DNA of 64,000 nt from Clostridioides sp. ES-S-0054-01 (GTDB lineage Bacteria; Bacillota; Clostridia; Peptostreptococcales; Peptostreptococcaceae): contig CP067346.1 in NCBI GenBank assembly GCA_021561035.1, positions 2,201,001 to 2,265,000 on the forward strand, in the 5' to 3' direction. The notes below the pieces were generated by a model that searched no databases, was not told the DNA's origin, and saw nothing but the letters and a program-made list of their open reading frames with translations. The position numbers and the translations under genes were made by a program. Shown piece by piece: positions 8,810 through 16,954 of this stretch. Within the stretch, counting starts at the first letter, position 1; each line of letters starts with the position of its first letter.

Positions 8810-10081
8810 TTACTCTAAAACATACTTTTTATACTTATTATATTCTATATTTCCACATTCTACATCTAAAAAAGTTCCCTCTTCTCTGTATTCCATACTT
8901 ATAACACTTGTATTCTCATTAAAATAAGAAACTATATGACCTTTGTCATATGGAATTAAGAAGCTACATCTTATATAATCTTTAAATATACTATCACAAA
9001 TACACTTTATCATTCTATCTATATTTATATCTTTTTTAACTGAAACAAATATACCTTCTTTGTCGATATTATCTACAATCTTATCTAATACGTCTTTATC
9101 AATTAAATCAATTTTATTATAAACATGTATCAGAGGTATATCATCTGCACCTATTTGTTTTAAAGTATCTTCTGTTACTTTAATATGACTTTTATAGCCT
9201 GGATTTGAAATATCAATAACATGTAATAATATATCTGCCTCACATGCTTCTTCTAATGTTGACCTAAATGCTTTTACTAAATCATGAGGTAGATTACTTA
9301 CAAATCCAACAGTATCAGATAATAAAAATTCTTTGTTATTTGAAATAACTATATTTCTAACAGAAGTTTCCAGTGTAGCAAATAACATGTTTTTCTCAAA
9401 TACTTTCTTTTCTTCAGAGTTTTTAAATGTATCTACTAATTTATTCATTATTGAAGATTTACCAGCATTTGTATATCCAACTAGAGCTACATTTGGAAGA
9501 TTTGATTTTCTTCTCAGACTTCTTTGAGTTTCTCTTTGGAATTTTAAATCATTTAATTCCCTATTTAAAGATGTTATCTTTTCTTCTATTCTTCTACGGT
9601 CAAGTTCTAACTTTTTCTCACCATAACCTCTATTTTTAGTACCAACACCACCACTTTGACGCCCTAAATTTTCATTTGAACCTATAAGTCTTGGCAACAT
9701 ATATTTTAAACTTGCCACTTCTACTTGAAGTTTAGCTTCTCTAGTTTTTGCTCTCTTTGCAAATATATCAAGTATCAATGCTGTTCTATCTATAATTTCA
9801 CAATTAAGCTTTTCTTCAAGATTTTTTAGTTGTGATGTAGAAAGTTCATTGTAAAATATAACAATCTCTGCATTTTCCTTCTTTATTAAGTTTAATAATT
9901 CATCAACTTTACCTGTGCCAATGTAATACACTCTATTAACCTGCTTTGCATTTTGAGTTATACTTCCAGCAACCTCAATATCACATGCTGAACATAAGTT
10001 TTCAAGCTCAATCATCAGTTCATTAAAATCCTCAGATTTATTATTTATGTTTAATCCTACTATTATCCCTTTTTTCGCCAT
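8810..10081 (-). CDS. hflX: GTPase HflX
   Basis: Ribosome-associated GTPase of the HflX family, which splits stalled or hibernating 70S ribosomes. The N-terminal domain (YYIGTGKVDEL) is followed by a helical segment with LGRQSGGVGTKNRGYGEKKLELDRRRI (split motif), then the G domain: VGYTNAGKSS (P-loop), LLSDTVGFV (G3) and HVYNKIDL (G4). About 423 residues, the usual length. The second ATG (10081) is preferred because GGAG is 9 bases away; the ATG at 10087 is only 3 bases from it. Monocistronic, with its own terminator. Confidence 0.93.
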   Translation of the reverse strand: MAKKGIIVGLNINNKSEDFNELMIELENLCSACDIEVAGSITQNAKQVNRVYYIGTGKVDELLNLIKKENAEIVIFYNELSTSQLKNLEEKLNCEIIDRTALILDIFAKRAKTREAKLQVEVASLKYMLPRLIGSNENLGRQSGGVGTKNRGYGEKKLELDRRRIEEKITSLNRELNDLKFQRETQRSLRRKSNLPNVALVGYTNAGKSSIMNKLVDTFKNSEEKKVFEKNMLFATLETSVRNIVISNNKEFLLSDTVGFVSNLPHDLVKAFRSTLEEACEADILLHVIDISNPGYKSHIKVTEDTLKQIGADDIPLIHVYNKIDLIDKDVLDKIVDNIDKEGIFVSVKKDINIDRMIKCICDSIFKDYIRCSFLIPYDKGHIVSYFNENTSVISMEYREEGTFLDVECGNIEYNKYKKYVLE

Positions 10082-10169
10082 ATCCATACTCTCCTTATCT
10101 GCTACTTTTTATTTAATATATAACACGAGATTATGGCTCTATAATTAAATTCATCAAGAATTCTATTTT

Positions 10170-10952
10170 CTAACTTATCCTTAAATGACAATAATTATTA
10201 TCAACATCATTATTATGAATTGATAACTCTATATTAGGAAAAATAAGTTTGATAGTTTCAACCATTCTGTCGAAAAATCCGTCATTATCTTTGTATCCGT
10301 TTCTTTTGCGTAGAATAATAGAGAAACGAACATTTTCTATTTCACTTAATATATCTTTATAATAGTTTAAGTGCTTTTCTAACAACATTTTTTCACAAGT
10401 GTAAGACCCTGTATCTATACCAGATGAAACCATACAATATAAGCCAAAATGTGAATATAAATCTTTACCTACAAAATTTTGTGCTCTTATTGCCCTAGCA
10501 GTAGTAGCCATGTGGATAGGTATGGTATTATTTTCTTCTTTTCTTTTTAATTTATCAGCAATAATTATTGCCAACATATTTGAGGGGTCTGCAAGTGTTT
10601 CTGTCCCTCGTAAAGCACTTACTACGTTATATTGATCTACGGAGCCAAAAACGCTACAGCTACCTAATGGAGCAGAGGGAGAAAGCATAATCGTCTTGAT
10701 ATCCATATTGAATGCTTTTCTCAATAATTTTGATTCCAAAGTATGAATTTCTTCTGGATCTATACTGCTAGGGATAGTAAATCTATTTAGTTGGTATGAC
10801 TTTAGAATATCAGTTGCAGTTAAAGTATTTGCTTGTCTATCAAACACTTCTAATAGAAGTGAGTTCAAATCTGATTTTGATAGAGCTGATAACTTATCAA
10901 CTATATTCTTATCCCCAATTTTATTTGTAATTCTACTTAAAATATCACTCAT
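10170..10952 (-). CDS. Conserved-looking protein of unknown function in a Crp-controlled module
   Basis: A soluble protein of about 260 residues without membrane segments. I do not recognise the family. Notable stretches are LGSCSVFGSVDQYNVVSALR, TETLADPSNMLAIIIADKL, HMATTARAIRAQNFV and HFGLYCMVSSGIDTGSYTCE. The pattern is loosely reminiscent of class II aminoacyl-tRNA-synthetase-like folds such as HisZ, but I cannot support that. The start at 10952 (MSDILSRI) is set by GGAGGATAACT. The gene has its own promoter with a GGTCA-N2-TGACC box, the same layout as the nucleotidyltransferase gene upstream, so both are likely controlled by the Crp/Fnr protein at 12015-12635. Confidence 0.6.
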   Translation of the reverse strand: MSDILSRITNKIGDKNIVDKLSALSKSDLNSLLLEVFDRQANTLTATDILKSYQLNRFTIPSSIDPEEIHTLESKLLRKAFNMDIKTIMLSPSAPLGSCSVFGSVDQYNVVSALRGTETLADPSNMLAIIIADKLKRKEENNTIPIHMATTARAIRAQNFVGKDLYSHFGLYCMVSSGIDTGSYTCEKMLLEKHLNYYKDILSEIENVRFSIILRKRNGYKDNDGFFDRMVETIKLIFPNIELSIHNNDVDNNYCHLRIS

Positions 10953-10983
10953 AGTTATCCTCCATACTGTTACTTTCAAAATA

Positions 10984-11024
10984 ATTATAGAATGGTTACA
11001 ACAACTAATCTAGGTCATTTGACC
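10984..11024 (-). promoter_or_regulatory. Class-II activator promoter with GGTCA-N2-TGACC box
   Basis: TATAAT (minus strand, 10984-10989) predicts a start near 10977. The box GGTCATTTGACC (plus strand, 11013-11024) is centred at 11018.5, about 41.5 bp upstream, the classical position of a class-II Crp/Fnr activator. The -35 (TAGATT) is poor, as expected of an activator-dependent promoter. Confidence 0.65.
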
Positions 11025-11032
11025 AAAAATGA

Positions 11033-11067
11033 AAAAACACTGAATATTTACTATTCAATATTTTTTT
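11033..11067 (-). terminator. Terminator after the nucleotidyltransferase gene
   Basis: TGAATA (11041-11046) and TATTCA (11052-11057) arms are flanked by A-rich and T-rich runs on the two sides, so it could act in both directions. Confidence 0.6.
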
Positions 11068-11076
11068 ACTTTGGGT

Positions 11077-11859
11077 TTATTTGATTAAATCTTGAAAATA
11101 CTGTAATGCAACCCTTTCAGCTTCAACCTTTCGGACAATAGGACTTTGTGATAATTCCTCTCTTAACTCAAGATACAGGTTGATAGTAGCCTGCAATGCA
11201 TTAACACAGCTTTCATATTCATGGGTAGCAACCGTCTTTTCTAATGCTTCAATATATTGGGGTGCGTCCAATTCAATTTTTCTAACTCCACGAGGTAATT
11301 TACCTAAGAGAAGCTGTATTAATGGGGCAAGTACTGATTGTCTTAAAAAAGATAAAAAATCAATTGTTTCAAATAGTTCTCTACGTCCAATCTTAGTGCA
11401 AGCGTAATGAACCCAAATCCAAAATCTATCTTCAATCCACTGTAAGTCTGGAGTTGGGAAGTATGCTTCTTTTTTAGAATAAATTTCTGTTATGCAGTTG
11501 TTTTCTTCATAGAGAATAGCTGAATCTTCAACCCTATCTAGTAAACCATCTAAGGTTGTAAACTTAAAATCAACATGAAGAACAGGGGAATCATAGAGGG
11601 AAATTATCAATCGAGGTTCTCCAACGTGTTCGCCAGTAAAAGCAGAAACTAATGTTCCAAACTGTTCCACAATAAGTAATCTCTCTTCGATAACTTCTTC
11701 ATAGGATTTATCATCTGCTACAATCAGAAAATCCAAATCAGAATATTCATCTAACGATTTTGTGATATAAGAACCGCTAATTGCAAGTCCTATTATCCTA
11801 CTATCTCTTTTTGAAAATTCTAATACGTTTTGTATCATTTCCTGTTGTGTTTTAGTCAT
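11077..11859 (-). CDS. Nucleotidyltransferase-domain protein (Pol-beta-like fold)
   Basis: A 260-residue protein. The N-terminal part holds the nucleotidyltransferase signature: LAISGSYITKSLDEYSDLDF gives the GS motif and DxD metal-binding pair, and a third acidic residue is likely in LHVDFKF. The C-terminal half is helical. Related enzymes include aminoglycoside and lincosamide nucleotidyltransferases, but substrate specificity cannot be read here and a resistance role should not be assumed. Ribosome site GAGAGGTG. It has its own Crp-type promoter and terminator and lies between the regulator gene and the unknown gene at 10170. Its G+C is higher than that of flanking core genes, suggesting acquisition. 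Confidence 0.75.
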   Translation of the reverse strand: MTKTQQEMIQNVLEFSKRDSRIIGLAISGSYITKSLDEYSDLDFLIVADDKSYEEVIEERLLIVEQFGTLVSAFTGEHVGEPRLIISLYDSPVLHVDFKFTTLDGLLDRVEDSAILYEENNCITEIYSKKEAYFPTPDLQWIEDRFWIWVHYACTKIGRRELFETIDFLSFLRQSVLAPLIQLLLGKLPRGVRKIELDAPQYIEALEKTVATHEYESCVNALQATINLYLELREELSQSPIVRKVEAERVALQYFQDLIK

Positions 11860-11920
11860 AATATAACACCTCTCACTTTCTTTTATTAGCTATCAATCCA
11901 ACATAATTATGCATACGAGT

Positions 11921-11961
11921 ATTATATAATGAAGAAATAAAAAAAAATAGGTCAATTGACC
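11921..11961 (-). promoter_or_regulatory. Class-II activator promoter with perfect GGTCAATTGACC palindrome
   Basis: TATAAT on the minus strand (11921-11926) and GGTCAATTGACC (11950-11961, centre 11955.5). The box centre lies 34.5 bp from the downstream edge of the -10, exactly the distance found at 10984-11024, giving an inferred -41.5 placement. Confidence 0.7.
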
Positions 11962-11967
11962 CGAAAT

Positions 11968-12004
11968 AAAAAAGTATTGAATAATTATTATCCAATACTT
12001 TTTT
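11968..12004 (-). terminator. Terminator of the Crp-like gene
   Basis: AAAAAAGTATTG (11968-11979) pairs with CAATACTTTTTT (11993-12004), a strong hairpin with A/T tails on both strands. Confidence 0.8.
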
Positions 12005-12014
12005 GAAATTATAC

Positions 12015-12635
12015 TTATGTTGTAGGAAGATTCTTTAATACCTCTCGCTGATTAATTACACTAAATCTTTTGTTTTCATAAGCAATTAGATGTTCTTGTA
12101 CACATTCATTTATAGCACGATTAATGCTTCTAATTGGAGCGTTTACTTCGCTAGCAAGCTGTTTTTTGGTAAGCAGATTTAATTCACTTCTATAATAGTG
12201 TAAGGATATACACCTCAGAAGTCGTTCTTTAACACTTAAAGATGATAATTCTTCAATTAATTCAGCATTTACAACTAATTTACTAGATATTTCTCGAATC
12301 AGAAATTTTGTAGCTTCAAAATCTCCCCTTAACCAGTTTAAAAAATCATCTCTATGAAGTTTATATACATTACAATCTGTGAAAGCGACAATTTCAACGG
12401 GTTTTTTCCCATCATTAAATTGTTCCATTTCTCCAAAAAAACTACCACTTCTATAAAGATGAATAGTTGAGATGTTTCCTTTCACATTTAAGATGAATGC
12501 TTCTGCAATACCGTCAATCATAAGAATTACATATTCATTTTCTTGCTCAGCAAAAAGAATAGTCTCTTTCTTTTTATACGTTTTTTTAACAAGCTTCTTT
12601 TTAATATCTTCATTCATAAAATCAATTAAATGCAT
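12015..12635 (-). CDS. Crp/Fnr-family transcriptional regulator
   Basis: About 206 residues: an N-terminal cyclic-nucleotide-binding-type beta-roll (VILMIDGIAEAFILN, GSFFGEMEQF), a dimerisation helix, and a C-terminal winged helix (LLTKKQLASEVNAPIRSINR). The recognition helix APIRSINRAI lacks the RETVxR core that reads TGTGA, consistent with the different GGTCA half-sites found upstream of the next two genes. The ATG at 12635 is preferred because the ATG at 12641 abuts GGAGGG. No cysteine cluster for an Fe-S centre is seen. Likely activator of the two downstream genes (inference from promoter geometry). Confidence 0.8.
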   Translation of the reverse strand: MHLIDFMNEDIKKKLVKKTYKKKETILFAEQENEYVILMIDGIAEAFILNVKGNISTIHLYRSGSFFGEMEQFNDGKKPVEIVAFTDCNVYKLHRDDFLNWLRGDFEATKFLIREISSKLVVNAELIEELSSLSVKERLLRCISLHYYRSELNLLTKKQLASEVNAPIRSINRAINECVQEHLIAYENKRFSVINQREVLKNLPTT

Positions 12636-12722
12636 ATTCATCCCTCCTTACCAAATCTTTGATTAAATTATATCATCTTTCAATTAGTTAGGTAAGATAG
12701 TAAAAATATATTTACATAGAAA

Positions 12723-13532
12723 CTATTCCATTATTATTTTCCAGTTGTCATTTTTCTGCAAAGTAAGCTCAAACTGGGAAAGCTGTGTAACTTTGGTTTC
12801 CTTATCAAGGTATTTCACTGTTACAATAGCGGTCACTTGATTGTTAACTTGTGTATAAACAGGATTCACAAGTTCCACAAATACATAATCTTTATTAATT
12901 ACATCAAGTGCTTGATTACTTACATAGTAAGATAGCTCTTTTTCTGTTGCAGTAGGATAGAGCTTGAAGAATGTGTCTAGGAAACTATTAATTTCCTCTG
13001 TTGTATTTGCGTCCAACGTTTAGTCACTATCAGAAAGTACAGGCTCATAGCTTACCTTTTGTGGCTTGCTGTCAATGGTAGGGTTCTTAATAATTACCAT
13101 ATTGCCTACTTCATCTACATAGACAGTAACAGTATAGGTGGAAGCGATATTCTTTTTGTTCTCGCCCTCTGAAATCTGTTGTCCTACTGAAAAGAGTACA
13201 TCATAGGCATTTTCATTGTTCTGTGTCACACTCCATACTTGAAAGCTGTTGACAATAGAACTAGTAGGAATATCCGAGCGAACCATTTCAGTATTCAACT
13301 GTTGTAGGTTTTCAGTCAGATAATTCTTCAAACGTTCAATTCGTTTGTCCTGTGAATCTTGCGACTGTTGCCATGAAAAATATTCCTTGCTAAAGGATTC
13401 TACAAAACTCTCAATGCTATTCGTATAAACAACCTGTTTCTCAATGATTTCTTTTTCATGAACGGTGTGCATATCAATGGCTGTAAAGTTCTTATAAATT
13501 CCAAAGCTCATACTTCCTATCAATAATAAATT
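12723..13532 (-). pseudogene. Tn916 orf13-type transfer protein (TcpC family), broken
   Basis: The sequence matches the conjugal transfer protein encoded by Tn916 orf13: IYKNFTAIDMHTVHEKEIIE near the start, MVRSDIPTSSIVNSFQVWSV, YTVTVYVDEVGNMVIIKNPT, then NSFLDTFFKLYPTATEKELS and NQVTAIVTVKYLDKETK. Two lesions are visible. The N-terminal cytoplasmic part and most of the single membrane helix are deleted up to the end of orf14. An in-frame TAA (around 13020-13022) separates LSDSD from LDANTTEE. TcpC is a VirB8-like assembly factor at the membrane; this copy cannot be functional. Confidence 0.85.
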
Positions 13533-13537
13533 CCTTT

Positions 13538-14157
13538 CTATTTGATAATGCGTCCAGCTCCAATTAAATGAGCTTGCCAATAACTGTCGGTAAGGTTGGT
13601 ATATCCAATCGGATTCCCTGCATGGTACATTTGGTTATTACCAACATAGATTCCAACGTGCGTCACATAACTACCAGCGTCATAGGTCGAGTGGAAAAAG
13701 ACTAAATCTCCAGCTTTGGATTCGGATAAGGGGATATGCTGTGTTGCGTCATATTGAGCTTGTGCAACTCTAGGAAGTTGAATCCCAGCTACGGCATAAC
13801 TCCATTGTGTCAATCCGCTACAATCAAATGAAGTAGAGGGAGAAGAACCACCAAAGACATAAGGGTAACCCTCATATTTCAGTGCTTCATTCATAATTGC
13901 TTGCACAGTTTCATCATCAAACTGGACTGGTGTAAGGTATTGTGAAACAAGTAATACATAGAACTGATTTCCGTAGTTGTATCTCCAACCACCATTTATA
14001 GGGATTGCGATAGGATTTTGGTAATCAACCTTTACACCACCAGCTTTATCCTTTGAAAAAGATTCTGCCAGTTCATAGCTGTATTTCTTTCCATTGCTAG
14101 CTACATAATTGATGAAGCCACCGCCATAGTTGTAAGACTGAATGACAGTATTAATAT
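13538..14157 (-). pseudogene. Tn916 orf14-type cell-wall hydrolase (lysozyme-NlpC/P60), N-terminally deleted
   Basis: The conserved part starts at INTVIQSYNYGGGFINYVAS (end of the lysozyme-like domain) and continues through NPIAIPINGGWRYNYGNQFY to a complete NlpC/P60 domain: YPYVFGGSSPSTSFDCSGLT (catalytic Cys), KAGDLVFF and VTHVGIYVGNNQMYHAG (His). The stop is after AGRIIK. The upstream half, with signal and catalytic Glu of the muramidase domain, has been deleted and the remainder joined out of frame to an orf21 fragment. An internal ATG (MQAIMNEALKYEGYP, 13906) could still express the isolated NlpC/P60 domain, but without a secretion signal. Confidence 0.85.
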
Positions 14158-14678
14158 CACAGCCGTTGCTTCATCAATCTGAATACGACTAGCGATAGTA
14201 TCATAAAGCAAGGTGTACTCAATATAGGAATCCTTTAATTCCTTATCCACAAGTTCACAATACAAACCAGTTTCTAGCTTATTTTCAAGCTGTAAAAGTT
14301 GGTCTTGATACTTTCCCATAGTGATTTCAACATTGATGTGAATAAGCCCATCTTTGAGATAGTAGTACATCTTAGGAAAATGACTGATTCGCTCTTTTGT
14401 CTGTGTTCTAACTGTTTGATGTTATCAATCTTATAGTAGTAATAAAGAAAAGCCACAATAAGGCATACAAAAAGGGCAGTGATTACACTACCTAAGAAGT
14501 ACAGAGTTTGTAGTTGATTGATAAAATCATCAAGTGTGACCGTTTCCCAATTCACAGCCATAAGCGACCTTAAATGAAAAGGTATCATGACACAAGAGAA
14601 TAAGGTAACCATTGAAACAGTAAAGAAGTTAGACAGCAAATGCTTGTCACTTTGCTTTATCTTTTTTCCACGATACTG

Positions 14679-16169
14679 GGTAATGTAAAATAATTTGTGC
14701 TTCAAGGTTAATAAAAATCTTCTTTATGGCAATGATTTAAATATAATCAAATGTCGTAAAGGAGATTTTTTATGAATACTTTAAGAAAACAATTAGTCAA
14801 AGAAATTATATCAGATGGAGAATTTATAAAATCTGGAGATATAAGTAGCTATCTAAGAGATATGTTCAAAGATATACTACAAGAGATGTTAGAACAAGAA
14901 ATGGCATTAGAGCTAGGTTATTAAAAGGGCGACAGCCATAACAAGAATACAACTAATAGAAGAAATGGATATAGCAAAAAAACTGTAAAATCACAATTTG
15001 GAGATTTACAACTAGACGTTCCAAGAGACAGAGATAATGACTTTAACCCAGTAGTCGTTCCTAAAAATATTAGAGATATTTCAGGAATCGAAGAAAAAAT
15101 AATATCACTTTATGCAAGAGGTATGTCAACAAGAGATATACATGACCAGATATTAGATTTATACGGTATAGAAATTTCAGCTGATCAAGTAAGTAATATA
15201 ACAAATGTTATAATTCAAAGAGCTAAAGAGTGGCAAAATAGACCTCTTGAACAAGTTTATCCTTTTGTATTTATGGATGCAATTCATTACAAAGTAAGAG
15301 ATGATGGAAAAATAAAAAATAAAGCTGCATATGTAGTTCTAGGAGTAAATAAGGATGGTTTCAAAGATATTTTAGGAATATGGATAGGTGAAAACGAAAC
15401 TTCAAAGTTTTGGTATAGTGTTTTAACCGATTTAAAAAATAGAGGTGTTAAAGATGTACTAATTTTTAGTGTTGATGGATTAAATGGCTTCAAAGAGGCG
15501 ATAGCCGCAAGTTATCCTAATTCTATAATACAAAAATGTATAATCCATCAGATAAGAAATACTTTTAAATATGTTTCATACAAAGATTCAAAAGCATTAA
15601 TAAGTGATTTTAAATCTGTATATAAAGCAGTTAATGAACAAGAAGCCTCATCGGCTTTAGATAAAATAGATGAAAAATGGGGTAAACAGTATCCTTCGGC
15701 AATTAAAATTTGGAGAAATAACTGGGATGTTATAGCACCATTTTTTAGTTTTCCTGAAGAAATAAGGACTATAATGTACACTACAAATATAATTGAAGGA
15801 CTTAATAGACAGTTTAGAAAAGTCACAAAAACAAAGTCCACTTTTCCATCAGATGATTCACTATTAAAAATATTGTTCTTAGCAAGTGAAAATGTGATGA
15901 AAAAATGGACTATGAGATATAGAAACTGGGATAGTATATATAATCAGTTATCTATATTCTTTGATAATAGAATATAATTTTAAAAAATCATATTCTAAAA
16001 ATTTGCCATAATATATATGGTTTACAAAAATATTTAAAAATATCCCAGTATATATTTTTTACAATTTATTAGAATAAAATTCATATATTGGGAAATATTA
16101 ATAGTAAATAAATAATTGTTGCTATAAAGTAGAAATTATCTTTAAAAGCACAAATTAATTTACAGTCTC
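14679..16169 (+). mobile_element. IS256-family insertion sequence
   Basis: A 1491-bp element. The 24-bp ends match at 20 of 24 positions in inverted orientation (14679-14702 against 16146-16169, core TAATTTGTGCTT), similar in style to IS256 ends containing TAATTGTG. One transposase gene is on the plus strand, opposite to the host orf21. The A+T-rich composition is like the C. difficile background and unlike the conjugative element it entered. Confidence 0.88.
14772..15977 (+). pseudogene. IS256-family (Mutator-type) transposase with one internal stop codon
   Basis: Reading from the ATG at 14772 (GGAG 6-10 bases upstream) gives MNTLRKQLVKEIISDGEFIK and ALELGY, then TAA as codon 51 (14922-14924). 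The same frame continues KGDSHNKNTTNRRNGYSKKT, QFGDLQLDVPRDR and on to the stop after FFDNRI. Total length without the stop would be 401 residues, normal for the family. The DDE residues are intact: FMDAIHY, FSVDGLNGF and YTTNIIEGLNRQFRK. A downstream ATG (15123, MSTRDIHDQ) gives 284 residues with the catalytic core but without the N-terminal DNA-binding region. Probably inactive unless the stop is read through. Confidence 0.85.
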
Positions 16170-16199
16170 CGATACTGAAATAGTTTTCTCATAGGCTAA

Positions 16200-16453
16200 C
16201 TATTTCTTATCATGATTCTGTTTCTGGTCGGCTTGCTGGTTTTGTGCTGGTCTTTTCAAGATGATATCTTCGGCTTTGATATACCACTCTACATCTGCAC
16301 CTTGAAATGTGGCAGTAGCCACCGTGTCAGCAATAGGGTTTCGGTTATATTACCCTCATCATCAACAATCTTGACCTCTCTACGTAGAGCGGAAAACTTC
16401 AAATCTCCAAATGTTTTTTCTTTTTCAATTACGACTCCTTCAGCTAATCTCAG
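16200..16453 (-). pseudogene. Tn916 orf22-type DUF961 protein, internally deleted
   Basis: The N-terminal part reads RLAEGVVIEKEKTFGDLKFS and REVKIVDDEGN from a CTG at the expected start position (no ATG there). After a deletion and frame change, the C-terminal part continues NPIADTVATATFQGADVEWY and KAEDIIL with a stop at 16200-16202. About 35 codons in the middle are missing compared with the Tn916 protein. Function of the family is unclear; these are small conserved proteins near the left end of such elements. Confidence 0.75.
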
Positions 16454-16473
16454 GTTTAATTACCTGTCCTTTC

Positions 16474-16788
16474 TTATGCCTTGACGATATCGTCAGCATA
16501 CATGATGTAGTTTGTGAATCCACGAGTTCCGATTTTGTAGCCCTCTGCTGTAATACGTGGGTTTACTAATTTTACTTTTTGCTCGATTTCAAAATGCTTT
16601 TCGCCAGCTTCGGCTGGAAGAATAACGATAATATCGTCCACTCTTTGAATATCAGAATAAAGGTTATAGCTTCGTGAGAGAATGGTAGGTTTTCCATTGA
16701 TTCTTCGCTGTTCAACTTTACCCTCGCCAGCATATTCTAATTGTCCAAATGTTTTTTCCATGTTGGGTATTACGTGTTTTAACTCCAT
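16474..16788 (-). CDS. Tn916 orf23-type DUF961 protein
   Basis: A 104-residue protein, apparently the only intact gene of the conjugative remnant. It opens MELKHVIPNMEKTFGQLEYA and contains SRSYNLYSDIQRVDDIIVIL, VKLVNPRITAEGYKIGT and MYADDIVKA, all characteristic of DUF961 proteins encoded near the left end of Tn916-like elements. Ribosome site AACGAGG. Role unknown; presumed part of the transfer or regulation region. Confidence 0.8.
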   Translation of the reverse strand: MELKHVIPNMEKTFGQLEYAGEGKVEQRRINGKPTILSRSYNLYSDIQRVDDIIVILPAEAGEKHFEIEQKVKLVNPRITAEGYKIGTRGFTNYIMYADDIVKA

Positions 16789-16900
16789 ATATTTTACCTC
16801 GTTCTTTCTTGAATGTGTTTTAGATTAAATTGTAATGTTTTATTGTTAAGGTTGTTCTTGTTGGGGAACGTATCGAGTGCATAAGCTATTCCTTTCCATA

Positions 16901-16944
16901 GAAAAACGCAAGGTACGTCAATGTCTTGTCGTGATCCTTGCGTC
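16901..16944 (-). terminator. Terminator or attenuator upstream of orf23
   Basis: On the minus strand ACGCAAGG and CCTTGCGT form an 8-bp stem with a loop of about 22 bases, followed by TTTTTC. It separates the adhesin remnant from orf23 and would terminate the former or attenuate the latter. Confidence 0.65.
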
Positions 16945-16954
16945 TAGCTTTCTA

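Larger units (their letters stand above)
14671..16177. repeat. 8-bp target duplication CGATACTG flanking the IS256-family element
   Basis: CGATACTG occurs directly before the left terminal repeat (14671-14678) and directly after the right one (16170-16177). Deleting one copy plus the IS restores a continuous orf21 reading frame (MRKLFQYRGKK), which proves the insertion point. Confidence 0.9.
14158..16192 (-). pseudogene. Tn916 orf21-type FtsK/SpoIIIE-like coupling protein, interrupted and truncated
   Basis: The start ATG is at 16192, just after the orf22 stop. It reads MRKLF and, after skipping the inserted IS, continues QYRGKKIKQSDKHLL, two membrane helices, then LEHRQ. A deletion of about 30 codons, with a frame change, joins this to TKERISHFPKMYYYLKDGLI, then YCELVDKELKDSYIEYTLLY and RIQIDE. 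The Walker A/B ATPase core (more than half the protein) is absent because a large deletion fuses it to orf14. Tn916 Orf21 (TcpA-like) is the DNA translocase that couples the element to the transfer channel. Confidence 0.8.

Noticed and set aside
11077-11859. Aminoglycoside or lincosamide resistance gene
   Set aside because: Only the general nucleotidyltransferase motif is visible; substrate-specific features are not recognisable.
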